Assembly (NCBI GenBank): GCA_029532625.1
Contig: JARFXM010000001.1
Coordinates: 372,001-436,000, forward strand
Direction of reading: 5' to 3'
DNA length: 64,000 nucleotides
Origin: Lomentospora prolificans
Taxonomy: Eukaryota > Ascomycota > Sordariomycetes > Microascales > Microascaceae
In this document: positions 36,076-47,690 of the stretch, piece after piece
Numbering within the stretch: position 1 is the first letter of the stretch
Layout: each line of letters opens with the position of its first letter
Position numbers and translations under genes: made by a program
Notes under the pieces: generated by a model
The model's database searches: none
What the model was told of the DNA's origin: nothing
The model's input: only the letters and a program-made list of their open reading frames with translations

Positions 36076-37532
36076 CTAAAAGTTTACTGGGCCCTGAAAG
36101 CTGTTCCCTTGCACAATCTTCCCGTCGCCGTAGTTGTTGATAGTCCCTGTCGTCACACTCCCAATAAAATGTTGGAACCCTTGGCCCGGTCCGGAAGACG
36201 GGCCCGGAGTACCCGGCATAAGCATGGGCATCCCATGTGCTTGCCAATCAATACCTCCCGGATACCCTTGGTGTCCGGCGGGCCCCTGTCCTGGCGACGG
36301 GGTAAACTGCATCTGCCCCGCCCAGCCCGGCATTCCCCCGTAATGCATCGGACCCGGGGCCGGATTCTGCTGACCCACATATCCGAGCGGTTGTTGGCTG
36401 CCAGCGGCCCTCTTCTGTAACTCCCGAACCCACCGAAGAATTTCTGTCGATACAGAAAGATAGCCTGGATCTTCGTCACTGCTAAACTGGGGCATCTCCA
36501 TGTGATTGTTGTGGATGCCAATCGCATTATATGCTGGAAGAATGGCTGAGTGTTTCGGGACGATCTACGGACACGTTAGCATGAGGTCAGAAAATGGGAA
36601 ACCCTAAGCCAGCTTACCTCGCCCACGCCTCGCACAGGAAGCTCCTCATAAAAGCACGTAATTCTCAACGCCGGCTTTCCCTGATCCTGCCGACTCCTCA
36701 CCATATTATGGAAGTCCGTCTGTATCAGCGCCAGAACCTCGGACTCTGGCTGAAGGGCCCTCAGAAGGCTCGTATCTGTCTGCTTGACAACATTTGTAAT
36801 CTGGCCTAGGATCGTGGCCCAGTTGGCGAGCGTCGAGCCGCAGTGAGGAGTGGCAAGGAAGCAGACACCGTAGGTTGCGTGGTAGATGCGCTGGATGTGT
36901 GATTCGGCGCTGTTTCGAGATGAAATCATGGCCTGCCCACATCACCCTTCTCTTAGATCGGCTGAAATAATGGAGTATGGGGGTCTATTCCTGTGCACCT
37001 ACATCTTCAAAAACCAGACCGCCGAGGCTGTGTGTGACAAAAAGAATCGGCCGCTCTTCCGTATCTGTCCGCTCCCGAAGTTGCGCCAACGCATTCACGA
37101 GATTCGTGGCGTGGTTTCGAATGCGATTCTGTGATGCCATGGCCCAGAAGTGAACGACGTCCGCATCGTAACCAAACGTTAGGATGCGCGTCTTGGGCAC
37201 ATCATTCTTGAGGAGATGGGCGGGCCAAAAGACACCGCTGGCTTTGTCGGTCCAGGTAGTCTCTCTGTTTCCGGTCAACCCGTGGACGAAAACGATGCTA
37301 CAAAGGTGCATTGTTAGTTTGGAGACTTTGCTTCGTCTTGACGTCGGCTTAGCATACTCAGCAATCGCATCCTCTGAGTCGTGGCACTTTTTCAAGCCGT
37401 AAACTCCCTTTGTCGAGTATCTGTAAGAAGCACGTTGGTTAGCAGCGTGTCTTTAGAGGAGAACAAATTGACATGAGAACGGAACTTGCTTTGATGTTGA
37501 GCTCTCGCCATCGCCCCTGTGGGTGCCTCCAT
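36076..37532 (-). CDS. SesB-like alpha/beta hydrolase with C-terminal amyloid-signalling motif
   Basis: Five exons (37532-37486, 37420-37358, 37297-37003, 36932-36618, 36564-36076) give 402 residues. Residues about 20-270 form an alpha/beta hydrolase of the lipase-like (DUF676/SesB) type: IVFVHGLTGNRETTW with the oxyanion HG, the nucleophile elbow VTHSLGGLV with Ser127, FLATPHCGS, and a candidate catalytic His near 261 in HNNHMEMP. Residues about 290-368 are a Gly/Pro/Met/Gln-rich linker. The last 34 residues hold GSVTTGTINN and GNSFQGPVN, nearly the same as the N-terminus of the NACHT receptor encoded divergently 968 bp away. In known pairs of this kind the receptor assembles and converts the effector motif to an amyloid fold, activating a cell-death domain. 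The start was chosen because its frame joins the canonical TTACAG acceptor; an overlapping upstream ATG in another frame is possible. Confidence 0.85.
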
Positions 37533-38499
37533 CCTTGATCGCTGGGGCGTTCGGTCGAGAAAACGTGAACATGGTTATCCTAGTAGCTTGATGCAATTCA
37601 AGAGGGTTTATAGAAGTATCCCTTCATTCCCAGTGATGACCTGCTATCAAGATATCTGACAGAGGGAGACGAAAGAAGACATCCCACACTCTAGCCCCTC
37701 TCGAGGGGAGGACAGGAACCCGCCCTAGGCTTACACTCAGCGCAAGCGCCACAGCAGAAAAAGAAGGCGAACAAAAGCAAAAAGCCTTGAGTGAGCGACT
37801 ACATCCCAGCGACCCAATAATCGCCCTCCGAGTTCATGCGTTCCGGATGCGTAAGCCAGAGCTGAACATCCTGAGACCGTTCTAGCTCCTGCATACCCCT
37901 CCGCTTTGAGTCCCATACGAGACCAGGCTGGATTTGTTCGAACGCTGGCCCAAAAATGCCCTTACATGAAAGGGGGTTTGAGAGGGGTGCGGTTTCACAA
38001 CGGGAATGACACTCGGCGTCGTTGATTCGACGGGTGGCGTTCCTCAGCCGCTTACCGATAAATCGATTCCCGATGCAACGCCAGCTCCTGTGCTTTGAAC
38101 GCTGATTGGACGCTCTCACCAGGATTGGAAAGTCCGGGGCTATAGTGCGAGGAGGGAAAGTATAGTGGCAAAGGGGTGGGTGGTGAAGAACGGCGGCAAA
38201 GCATTTTCAGGTAGGCCCCGTGGGGTGTCCGTCTTGGCTCGGGGACGGTAAGGCTCCCGGGGTGTGAGTGATGGAGGGGGCCAGGCTCTGGCTTCACGTA
38301 CTACCTCTTGCCCCCTGGTGCTGCCGGCTCCCCGGTTCCCTGGTTCTCTGCTCTCGCTCGCACGACCTTTTGCCAAGTCCCGAATTCTTCGGGGACTCGA
38401 GGATTGCCCCAAATCAAATCTAGTTTCGTTCTTCCTTTTGGCAAAACATCACGGTATTGGCATGTGGTTGATGGCCTGGCGATCTGATCATCAGCCACC
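37533..38499. promoter_or_regulatory. Shared divergent promoter of the SesB-like / NLR pair
   Basis: A 967-bp region between two divergently transcribed genes that share a signalling motif. It is the only place for both promoters, so co-expression is likely. No specific operator is claimed. The receptor start lies in an optimal context, CCACCATGG. Confidence 0.6.
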
Positions 38500-41400
38500 A
38501 TGGACAACTTCACGTCACGAAAAGGCTTCTCGCATATGGGAAGTGTCATTACAGGAACAGTGAATAACCATGGCCTCCATATGAGCGGAAACCACTTCAG
38601 TGGTCCTGTCAACATCCTCGGTGGTAATAGCTTTTGACCCCTCCTCCTCCCAACCGTCCGGCTCTAACATCTCGCAGGCAAGGGAGGAAGCGACGAATCG
38701 AGAGAAGACCTTTGCAAGAAAGCCCTATTCCTCACAAACCCCATCGACGATAAATCGCAGATTGAAGACAACAACGACATCTTGATCCCCGGCATCTGCC
38801 AATGGATCCACAACCACCCCAGCTTCAAGAGCTGGCACGAGAACACCAGCAACTCCGACCTTCTCTGGGTCTCCGGCGCGTACGGCATGGGCAAGACCAT
38901 GATGTCCCTGTTCCTCATCGAAGAGATCAAGAGGACCCAGATGCAAGCTCGCGGCGGCATCGTGCTCTACTACTTCCTCGACTCGTGCAACGACAAGCGC
39001 AACTCGGCCGTTGCGATCCTGCGCGGCCTCATATACATGATGGTTCGCCAGTACTCGGAGATGATACACTACCTCATGGAGGATTTCGAGTTTCAGAGGG
39101 AGGGAATGTTTAGCTCCAACTCACTCGATGCTCTTTGGAGGATATTCGAGACGATGCTGAGTGACCCGAGGGCAGCGCGCGCCATTTGCGTCATCGACGG
39201 ACTCGATGAGTGCCAGCACGATTCCCTCAAGCCATTCCTGAAGAAGTTGTGCAAGTTCTACGAAAACCAGAGACACATCCAGGAGCAGATCCAGAACATT
39301 AACCCCGCTTTCCTGAGCCCCATCGCCTCCATGAAGATGGTCCTCCTTAGCCAGGAGGAGCCGGAGTGTATCAGGGAAACCTTGTCCCACTTTCCTCGAG
39401 TTAGAATCGAAGACGCGGCGGTATACACGTCGGGGACCAAGACGCAAAAGCCAAAATCTTCGGCTGCTGGTTCAGCCAAGAAGGCAGGCTCTACCGCCCC
39501 AAAGCTCTCCTCAGCTGTGCAACTCGCCCTCAAGAAGAAGAGAGTCGAGGATGCGAAGGCGGCCATTGCCAAGGCGGAAGCCAATACTGCAACGGGCATG
39601 CAGTCTCAAACTGTTGTGACCTTGGAGAACGCGGTAGCTGCGTTGTCGGTTGATGAGCAGCAGAGCCAGCAGAGCGCCACAGCAGGAGTCCCTGTCGACG
39701 CATCTGGGGGTCACGCGTCCGTTATAGCCACAGGAACCGAGGAGTATGTTTTTGATGAGGAGGTTGCGGAAGGAGATGGTGCTGTCGAAGAAGTCGAAGA
39801 AGAAGAGGAAGAGGAAGACGTTGCTGAGCCAGTCCTACCCCTCGCCCTCTACATTGGCGCCAAAATTACAGAGATGGCCCAAGAGCTGGGTCCAAATCCG
39901 GCTGAGGCTTCCATCATAGACAGGCTCCACACTCGTGGCGACGGGACGTTCCTCTGGGTCGATCTAGCTATCGGGGAGCTAAAGCGATACGCGCCAGAGC
40001 ACGCGCTTCAAGTCGTTGAACAGCTCCCCCCAGACGTCAACGACATGTATTGCCGCTTCATACGTCAAATTCAACCCAACATGGTGCAGCTCGTTGTAGC
40101 AGTGCTGAGATGGGTAATTGCGGCTCGTCGACCTCTGACGATTAACGAACTCTCTGCCGCGTTGACAAACATGGGTTTCTCGACGCACGATCCGTTAGGA
40201 ATGACGAAGCAAGGGATCACAGCGTGTACTCCCTTGCTCAAGCTGAACAAGGATGGCGTCATCAACATCACCCATACTTCTTTCAAGAACCTATTAACCT
40301 CTCAATCGGGTCCTCTTTGGAGCGACCCTAGCCTCTCGCAATTCTACATCAACGTGGCCGATGCCGACGGTGAGATCGCTAGCCTCCTCTTGAGTTACCT
40401 CGAAAGAGGCTGCTTGAATGATGGGTCCTCCTCAGTTGTCGAGGAAGCATCCAAGTACAACCAGCGCTGCGTTCAGTATCCTCTTTTCTCATATGCCACC
40501 ATATTCTGGCCTGATCACTTACGATCAGCGTCTCGGCCGAACCTCAACCTCGCCGCACCTTTCTTTGCAAAGAAGTCAAACGTTCGGAAGAATTGGTGGT
40601 TGTCCTATTACCCCGAGAAAACAAAGAAGGGCCCCATGCTAGCCCCTAGAGACTTTAGTCTGCTCCACCTCGCAGCGTATCTCAACCTGCCTACCCTTGC
40701 TCACCAACTCGAGCAGAGGGGTGAGGTGAAGCCACGCATTGACAGCCGGGATACGCACGGGAACACACCGCTCGCTCTCGCCGCCATGATGGGAAGCATG
40801 GACATGCTCCTCTTCCTCATGCAGAGGGGGGCTTCCCACGAATGCCTGGGCGAAAACGTCTTTGAGCTGGCATGTCGTAGGGGCCAAACAAGCATCGTCG
40901 AGTATCTCCTGAATATGGGTTATAACCCTAATGTGCCAGCTCGAGATATTGGCGCGCTGGAGTCTCTAGGCAAGAGTACCAGATGGTAAGTCCCCGGACC
41001 TTTTACAATTAGGAAATAATAATACCTTTTGGCATACTAACCGAGCTCAGGATCCATGGCATCATCAGCGAAGGGGTCGAACTGGACATCGACCTCTGGA
41101 GGCTCATGGCCCGAGACACCGGCACCGGCGGCACCCCCGTGTACAACGCCTCCCTCGGCGGCCACACCGATGTCGTGAAGCTCCTCCTCGAGCGCGGCGC
41201 CAACGTGCACGCCGCGACGACCAAGCGCTGGACGGCCTTGCACGGGGCCTCCTGGACCGGCCAGACAGAATGCGTCAAGCTACTCCTCGAGCACGGCGCC
41301 AAGGCCCTCGACGTCACCGACAGCGGCTGGAACCCCATGCACTGCGCCGCGGCGCGCGGCAAGGCATCCCTCGTCCAGTTCTACATCGGGCTAGAGATGC

Positions 41401-43884
41401 CGGTCGATGCGCTGACGGTGAAGCGCAAGAGCGCCTTGCATCTCGCGGCGTATAATGGGAGCGCGTCGACGTTGCGCGTTCTCATGGCCGCGGGGGCGGC
41501 TGTGGACCTTCAGTCGCACAAGGGAGAGACTGCGCTGCATTTGGCGACTCGGAGGGTTAAGCCTGAGGCTGTTGAGGCGTTGCTGGCCGGTGGTGCGGAA
41601 AGGATGGTGCAGAATAACGCTGGGGCGACGGCGCTTGATACTATCAAGATGATCAAGGGTACCCTGAGCGAGGACAATGCGGAGATTCAGAGAATCTTGG
41701 AAACGTTTGGAACCCCTGGCTATGTAAGTGAACTCGTATCGAGCCCGTTTCTCGCCGGTTACTGATTGGAAGCTGTAGGTTCCATGGACACCCAAGGCAG
41801 ACCCGAAAGCAGCTGTAACAGCAGCAGCAGCAGCAGCAACTGGGCCACAAGGCAGCTCCCAGTTCATGGGTATGCAGCCCATGTATCCTCAGAATGGTAT
41901 GATACAAGCCGTGAATGGGCAACCCACACCTGTTACACCAATGTCAAACCCATACGCCGCCTCGCAGCCGTACGGAACCCCTCCTCCTCCGTACACACAA
42001 ACCCCGGCGTTCCAGCCCACGCCTCAGACCCAAGTCGGTTACTTCCCGGAGAAGACCAGCCATGGATCTCCATCACAGGCAGTTGGTCAGTCGAATCTCC
42101 CTTCCATGTACCAGAGTCCGACAATGTCGGGTGCTGGCTTTAACGGGGTCCATGTCCCCGGTACGTACGGAAGCAATGCCGCGCCGCCAATGGCAGTTCC
42201 TGCCACGCCAGGAATGACCGCGCCTGCATACCAGAATGGCCCGGTCGCTGGCCCTGCGTCGACATGTCCTCAGGCGCAGTCGGTGTCTAGCCCCATGTAC
42301 CAGTCTCCAACCGCGCCGATGTCTATGAGCGGAGCGCAGCTGATGAACGCGCCGGCTGTAATATCACCGTACTTGCAATCAGGAGTGCCCCTCGTCGCAA
42401 GCCCGGCCTATTCCAACCCGGCCAGCGGAAGCGCGGCATTCATCCCTGGATCAGGATACCCGCCGACCAGCATCGAGGTGACAAGTCCAGTCAACACAGC
42501 CCCTGCGGTTCCCAATCCATACGCACATGCTACCTCCACTGTAGCTAGTAACGGCGTATCTGCTCCCACTATTTCACCTCCAGTTGCAATTGGACAATCA
42601 GCAGCTCCTGTCACACAGCATCCACCTGTGATGGCCACGCCGCCCACCACGCAGCCCGTTACGGCAGAACAGCCGACGAATATGATGGACGCCAACAGTT
42701 GGGCCGTTCCTGTTAACCATCAACCGGAGCAACCAGCTGTCGAGTTACATGCAAATGTACCGCTACAGCCGGATCCGTCTCTGGAATCGAACGAGCAGCC
42801 CACAGTTCAAATCCAAGAGCCCGGCACTTACCAAGAATTACCAGCGAATACTATGGGCCAACCCCAAGGAAGTATCCCAGCTGCGTCGCCTTCACCCCCG
42901 CAACAGGAGGTTGCTCATAATAGTATCCCAAGTGAGAATGTAATCCCGGTGGTGGCACAACAAGAAAGCCCAAGACAAGCACCCACTACAACTCCAGTTG
43001 CCCCAATACAACAGCAGACTTACCAGCATACCATGGCATCTCCCACTCCTTACCCCATTGCTCCTCAGCAAGGATTCCCGCCGCCAGCGCAGGGTACCGT
43101 CCCCGGCCCGCTTGCACACCAGCCGAGTTTCTCAACGCCGCAGCCGCAACAGGCGTTCCCATCTAACTTGGCAATCCATACCCCGTCGGCTCCCGTTTCG
43201 CAGCCAAGCTTTCAGTCATCTACACAAATTACCACCCCGGGCTTGAGCACAATGGCTAACGCTGCTCCTGGGGCACCATTCCAGCAACAACCACAGTGGT
43301 CGGCACCAACGCCAATGGCAATGGGAGCGCCTGCGGCTATTCAATCACCATATCAATCGCAATACCAAGCTCAAACACACACTCCTCAACAGTCTTGGAT
43401 GGCACCTCCCACACCTCAGGTGACCCCGCAAGCTCAAGTCCCCCAGATTTATGTAGCAAATCCTCTACCAGCGATGACCCATCAGACCTGGACGCAGCCT
43501 GCGATCCAAACACCGTCAGTTATCCCTCAGACAACTGGTGCTGGATACCCAAGTCAGACAACTTTCACAGCTCCTGCCGCAACACCAAGCTATGACGCTG
43601 GCGGCTTCCCTACAAATCCAACAGCGCAAGCGGCGGGTCAGGTAGCTTTCAACCCCCCAGGTGTGCAACAACAACAACAGCAACAGCCATGGCAAAATCC
43701 GCAATTCGTAGCGCAACCAGGCTACACACAGCAACAGTACGGGCCCCAGGGTAACCTCTCCGTTGGCTACATGCCCGGCCAATACGGGGCCGGAGGTCAG
43801 ATGCAGTTCGCGCCGCCGCCAATGGGTCATCCGGGGATGCAGAAGAAGAGAAGCATCATGAATCTTGGAGGTCTACTGAAGTAA
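38500..43884 (+). CDS. NACHT-ankyrin NLR with N-terminal amyloid motif and long Q/P-rich tail
   Basis: Four exons (38500-38623, 38678-40985, 41051-41723, 41779-43884) give 1736 residues. Residues 10-40 carry the amyloid-like motif (GSVITGTVNN, GNHFSGPVN), encoded almost entirely by exon 1. A NACHT NTPase follows: Walker A GAYGMGKTM near 108-116, Walker B CVIDGLDE near 212-219. An unusual insert at about 291-426 is Lys/Ala-rich then strongly acidic (EEVEEEEEEEDV) and sits before the winged-helix-like part (LRWVIAARRPLTINELSAAL). About 700-1030 are ankyrin-type repeats (TALHGASWTGQTECVKLLLE, SALHLAAYNGSASTLRVLM). The last 700 residues are Gln/Pro/Ala/Thr/Tyr-rich with an Ala run and a Gln run, ending KKRSIMNLGGLLK. 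A receptor that would oligomerise on ligand sensing and template the neighbouring hydrolase. The tail is atypical for fungal NLRs. Confidence 0.88.
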
Positions 43885-44403
43885 TGTATATTTGACTTTT
43901 CCAGGAATGAAGCGGTTGAATTTGTTCTCTTCTCTTGCTGTATTTTCCTAAGAGTGCTTAGTTTTGAATTGTTTGTTTCGGTTGAGAATTAGAAGCGAGG
44001 AGCAAAAGAGATTCGGCAACGCACGATGGATACATGTACATCTTCAAGCCAAGTTGTAGCGTATAGAGATAGCATATAATCGTACTTATCATCGACTAAC
44101 AAAATGGATGGTAAAATACAAACTTGCCAGATTACTCTTCAGTCGGCTCCAGATTAGGAGAATATGCTAACTAACAGCTTGTCTTGCTTCTTATATACCT
44201 CTTGTACCTCACCAGAGCAGAAACCAATCCCTACGGTCTCACAGACGACGATTCCAAAGACGTCATCAATTTATATTCGTAAAGGTACGCAATCAACTCC
44301 GAAGGTCTCTCCAGGATTAAGTAGAAACTTGGAGTTCATACGCTTTCGAATACTTGTTTCTCCTCTCCCTCCTGCCGAGCACGCCAAGCTCTCCCCCGCC
44401 GCC

Positions 44404-44537
44404 AAAATCAAAAGAAAAGAAAGAAAATGAAAGAAAAAGAAAAAAAAGAAAAAAAAAAGAAAAAAAAAAGAAAAAAAGAAAAAAAAAGAAAAAGAAGAAA
44501 AAAAAAGAAAAAGAAGAAAAGAAAAAAGGGAGAAAAA
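44404..44537 (+). repeat. A/G polypurine low-complexity tract
   Basis: About 130 bp made almost only of A with scattered G (A2-8 G units). Prone to slippage and possibly to triplex or nucleosome-free DNA. Confidence 0.95.
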
Positions 44538-44970
44538 GCTCCAGGGCTCCGGAGAAAGTACTAATGTCATCGGAGAGAAAAGTCTCCAACATTTACTGCC
44601 ATATATGGGGAAAGAATCTAAGAGAGGAAGCCCCAAGGCATGGTGGCCTAGGACCGGCCGGACCTGGGATTTCGCCAGTATCGTATTTCAACATAGAGTG
44701 TATTGCGATCGACAAACATCGTACTGTGCATTCTACTAGTTAGTGACAAGAAACATAAACGGGGAAGCGCATTCGGATCGGGAATAGAGGGCCAAGTCTG
44801 TTGTAGTCGTGGGATATTAGACAGCCACAAGCTAGAGAGATCGACGCAAGGCGTATCCTTGCTGCCATTAGTCTGAAGCACACGATGTGACATTGCCATA
44901 ATATCCTGTGTTTGTCTTCATGTTTCCGATAGTGGAGAATAAACTTCTGTGGGGTTCTAATTGCCGCAAT

Positions 44971-45060
44971 GGTCTAGAACACTCTTGAGATAGTCCAGCT
45001 GGTCTAGAACACTCTTGAGATAGTCCAGCTGGTCTAGAACACTCTTGAGATGGTCCAGCC
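44971..45060 (+). repeat. Three tandem copies of a 30-bp repeat
   Basis: Units at 44971-45000, 45001-45030 and 45031-45060, each beginning GGTCTAGAACACTCTTGAGA; the first two are identical and the third has two substitutions near its end. There are no spacers, so this is a minisatellite and not a CRISPR array. Confidence 0.97.
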
Positions 45061-45496
45061 AGCCTGGCGAGAACCCCGTCTGGCAATGCCGGGGTGATCG
45101 GCTTGACTACGAGTAGTTTATTATTGGCAAGAACCCTGAAGGGTGGCGGAGGCCCATAGCGGCCAACCACCAGCCTGGCGATCCGGTGGAAGACAGCGAT
45201 AAAGTTGTGGAACCCTCGGTGTGCAGTCGGGCGCCTCGCGCTCACGGACCTCATTATGACGTCACGACACTGCAGGACTGAAGAGCACCTTTCCAAGCAA
45301 GGGGACACCAACGACCCAACTATGACTACGCAGAGGCTTCACATAAGAACGATAAATATCTTCCGATAGAGACCGTAGTTTCCATTGCAGCTTGCGATTC
45401 AAAATATATAGATCGCCTCCTTAGATTTACTGCCATAACACAACACTGCCATCACCATGCAGAGCCAAAGAGATTCACTCGCCTGGGTCCCATCAA

Positions 45497-46288
45497 GTGA
45501 CCTCCTCAGACTCCTTCCGTATAGAAGGTCGGGACGATGCACCCCTTGTTGGATACATGGAAGCTTACATAAACGTCTTTTATAGGGACAGTCCCTCTGC
45601 TGTGGCGAACCCAGGGTGCAATTCTACCACCAGCAGCGGCAACGATCAACATCCCGCAGGGAGGCTACCCGGGGTTGATGCACAGAGACGGCGGCGAGGG
45701 AAGCAATTAACCGGAAAGTCGAGAGACAATAAACTCGTCACAATGGCAGGTAAAAGGCGCTCCAGCATAGTAAACGAACGACCATCGCATGCCTCCAGAC
45801 CACTCACTCGGGCCTCTCAGGTTCCGTTTCCTTCGCCACCTCGTGAGACTCAACACTGCAGGTCCAGCTGTTCTCCAGAGTGCCCTAAAAGACTTTGTTC
45901 CCCCCCCGCAACAACATTGATGCATAAGCGACGCAAAACACATCCAAGGCTCGAAAGGCGGTCCCCAAAGATTCGGAGTATGAGTTTAGACTTTGTTCCG
46001 CACCAGGCCCACCACCATCCAGATCGGCAGTGCTTCGAATGCTCGACTTGGATGGAGAAGAACGGACTGGAAGCTACGATGGCGTTACAAGTATTACCTT
46101 ACAACGAAATGGATGGGAGGAGCACGAGGTATTGCGCTGCTACACCCCCGGATGAGCAGGAGGAATTTAAAAGCATACTAGAGGGCCTACGTAGCTTAGA
46201 AGCACAGCTACAAGCGACCACGAAGCAGCAGATAACCGAGGCTTTGGAAACGCTGAAGATATTAGGTCTACAGGTTGATCAGGGGTGA
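45497..46288 (+). CDS. Hypothetical basic protein, doubtful
   Basis: A 263-codon open frame in a repeat-rich gap. The N-terminal half is basic and Ser/Pro-rich (KRRKTHPRLERRSPK), the middle has Cys pairs (CSPECPKRLC, CFECSTW), and the C-terminus is a plausible amphipathic helix (EFKSILEGLRSLEAQLQATT). No family is recognised. An ATG at 45457 in another frame (MQSQRDSLAWVPS) could be the true first exon if an intron lies between. It may be a small lineage-specific gene or a chance frame. Confidence 0.3.
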   Translation: MTSSDSFRIEGRDDAPLVGYMEAYINVFYRDSPSAVANPGCNSTTSSGNDQHPAGRLPGVDAQRRRRGKQLTGKSRDNKLVTMAGKRRSSIVNERPSHASRPLTRASQVPFPSPPRETQHCRSSCSPECPKRLCSPPATTLMHKRRKTHPRLERRSPKIRSMSLDFVPHQAHHHPDRQCFECSTWMEKNGLEATMALQVLPYNEMDGRSTRYCAATPPDEQEEFKSILEGLRSLEAQLQATTKQQITEALETLKILGLQVDQG

Positions 46289-47296
46289 TGCCTAGCATTT
46301 CATACCCTGTGTGTACTGAGTTGTGTGAACTCGAAAGCCGTGAATACGTCAAGGTGTGCCTGGATGCCGAGGACTTGCGATGTTTTAGTCACTTAGATAT
46401 ATAGATGTTTGAGCCCCTTGCCAACCCGAGCCCCATTTCAGGGTTGCAGGAGAACTCTAGGACTGACTCTGCGCGGCGATCGATTATGAGCCTATCCTTG
46501 GTTCGGCGTCGAGCATTGACCTTGTCCGTCATCCACCCTGCAGGTCAGAATAAGGGTCTGAGGTATGAAAGGACTCGGACCATTGGCGTTCCCCCTTTGT
46601 TCTACGCGAGCCAGTAGGCCCTTGACTCATCTTTGCCTGCCCGTGTATCCTTCAAGAGGCTGATGCGCTCGTTTGTCTCTGGGTTGATCTCAACCAGACA
46701 TGGTTAGCAGAGTTGGCCCGACCAGGAGCGACGGCCCCGGATGTCCTAGGTTGAGCCCGCCTCCTCGCGTTCGACCCCAACTCCGTCATCCCTTTCAGTA
46801 TAGACCGTTTACTCACTGCGGTTGTATGCGCTATGGCCATAGCCCTTAGCCCCTTCGTTTAACGCAAGACAGGGGGCCTTGATCCGGCGAGGCAGGTGGT
46901 GGAGTCGCACCGTAGACCCCTAAAGCTCAGCCAAGGGGCCATCACGATATCCACGACAAGGCAGCATGAGTCAAGACTGTGACAAGAGGCCGTGAACTAC
47001 TTGTTCGGGGGAGCCGCCTCGATTCTATGCCAGGCTCGCCTTCCTAACCGTCGACGGGACGCAAAACGGATCATCCATGATTAACTATGCATCGCACTCG
47101 CACAAGACAGGTAGAAATGCCTTGGCTGAAAGCGTAAAGTGCCAAGGCGCTGCCTAGCCCACTTTAACTATTGGCCGCTGTCGAAGCCATGGATGCCGCC
47201 ACGCAAGACCAAGCTGTTGGGAGAGGCGATGTCCAAGTGTCCCAACGAGGCCAAGGGAGGTGGTAAGGCTATGAGACAGAGAGAGAGAAAGAATAT

Positions 47297-47327
<31 letters not shown>

Positions 47328-47435
47328 CAACTGTAAAATTTATCGGGAGGGAAAATAGCCCAGGAGATTCCAAGTCTTCTCATTTTTTTATCTCATTCTT
47401 TTCTCCTTGTCCCTACCCTTGTTCGGATCAAAGTC
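46289..47435. other. Intergenic with 27-bp poly-A
   Basis: No gene is supported. A run of 27 A residues at 47297-47323, preceded by GAGAGAGAAAGAATAT, lies about 115 bp left of the inverted-repeat element and could be the tail of an old retro-insertion; no other retroelement part is seen. Confidence 0.45.
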
Positions 47436-47441
47436 AGTATT

Positions 47442-47496
47442 TACGGAAGCCTGTAGCGAATTTGTAATTTTTGAAATTTTTCGGCCTCAACCCCTC
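47442..47496 (+). repeat. Left terminal inverted repeat
   Basis: About 55 bp matching the reverse complement of 49161-49215 except for four positions. It begins TACGGAAGCC directly after AGTATT. Confidence 0.85.
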
Positions 47497-47690
47497 CATA
47501 CACACACACCATCCCTACAAATACTTACACTTCTAGTTAAATAAAATTCAATTCAAGATCGATTATTGGGCGAACCATGTTGACTGTAACTGTTCAAGAT
47601 TGAGAAGTAGAAAAGAAAGAAAAAAATAAAGGTAAACAGATTTTATTGAGCCCTAATATCTGAAACACTAAGACAAATTCTGATCTGCTT

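Larger units (their letters stand above)
43885..45496. other. Repeat-bearing intergenic region
   Basis: No supportable gene. It holds the NLR 3' end, the polypurine tract and the 30-bp tandem repeat listed separately. A minus-strand open frame 44868-45311 translates the tandem repeat as a repeated Gly-Leu-Ser-Gln-Glu-Cys-Ser pattern, but nothing else supports coding. Confidence 0.5.

Noticed and set aside
44971..45060. CRISPR-like direct repeats
   Set aside because: Units are adjacent without spacers and the genome is eukaryotic; it is a minisatellite.
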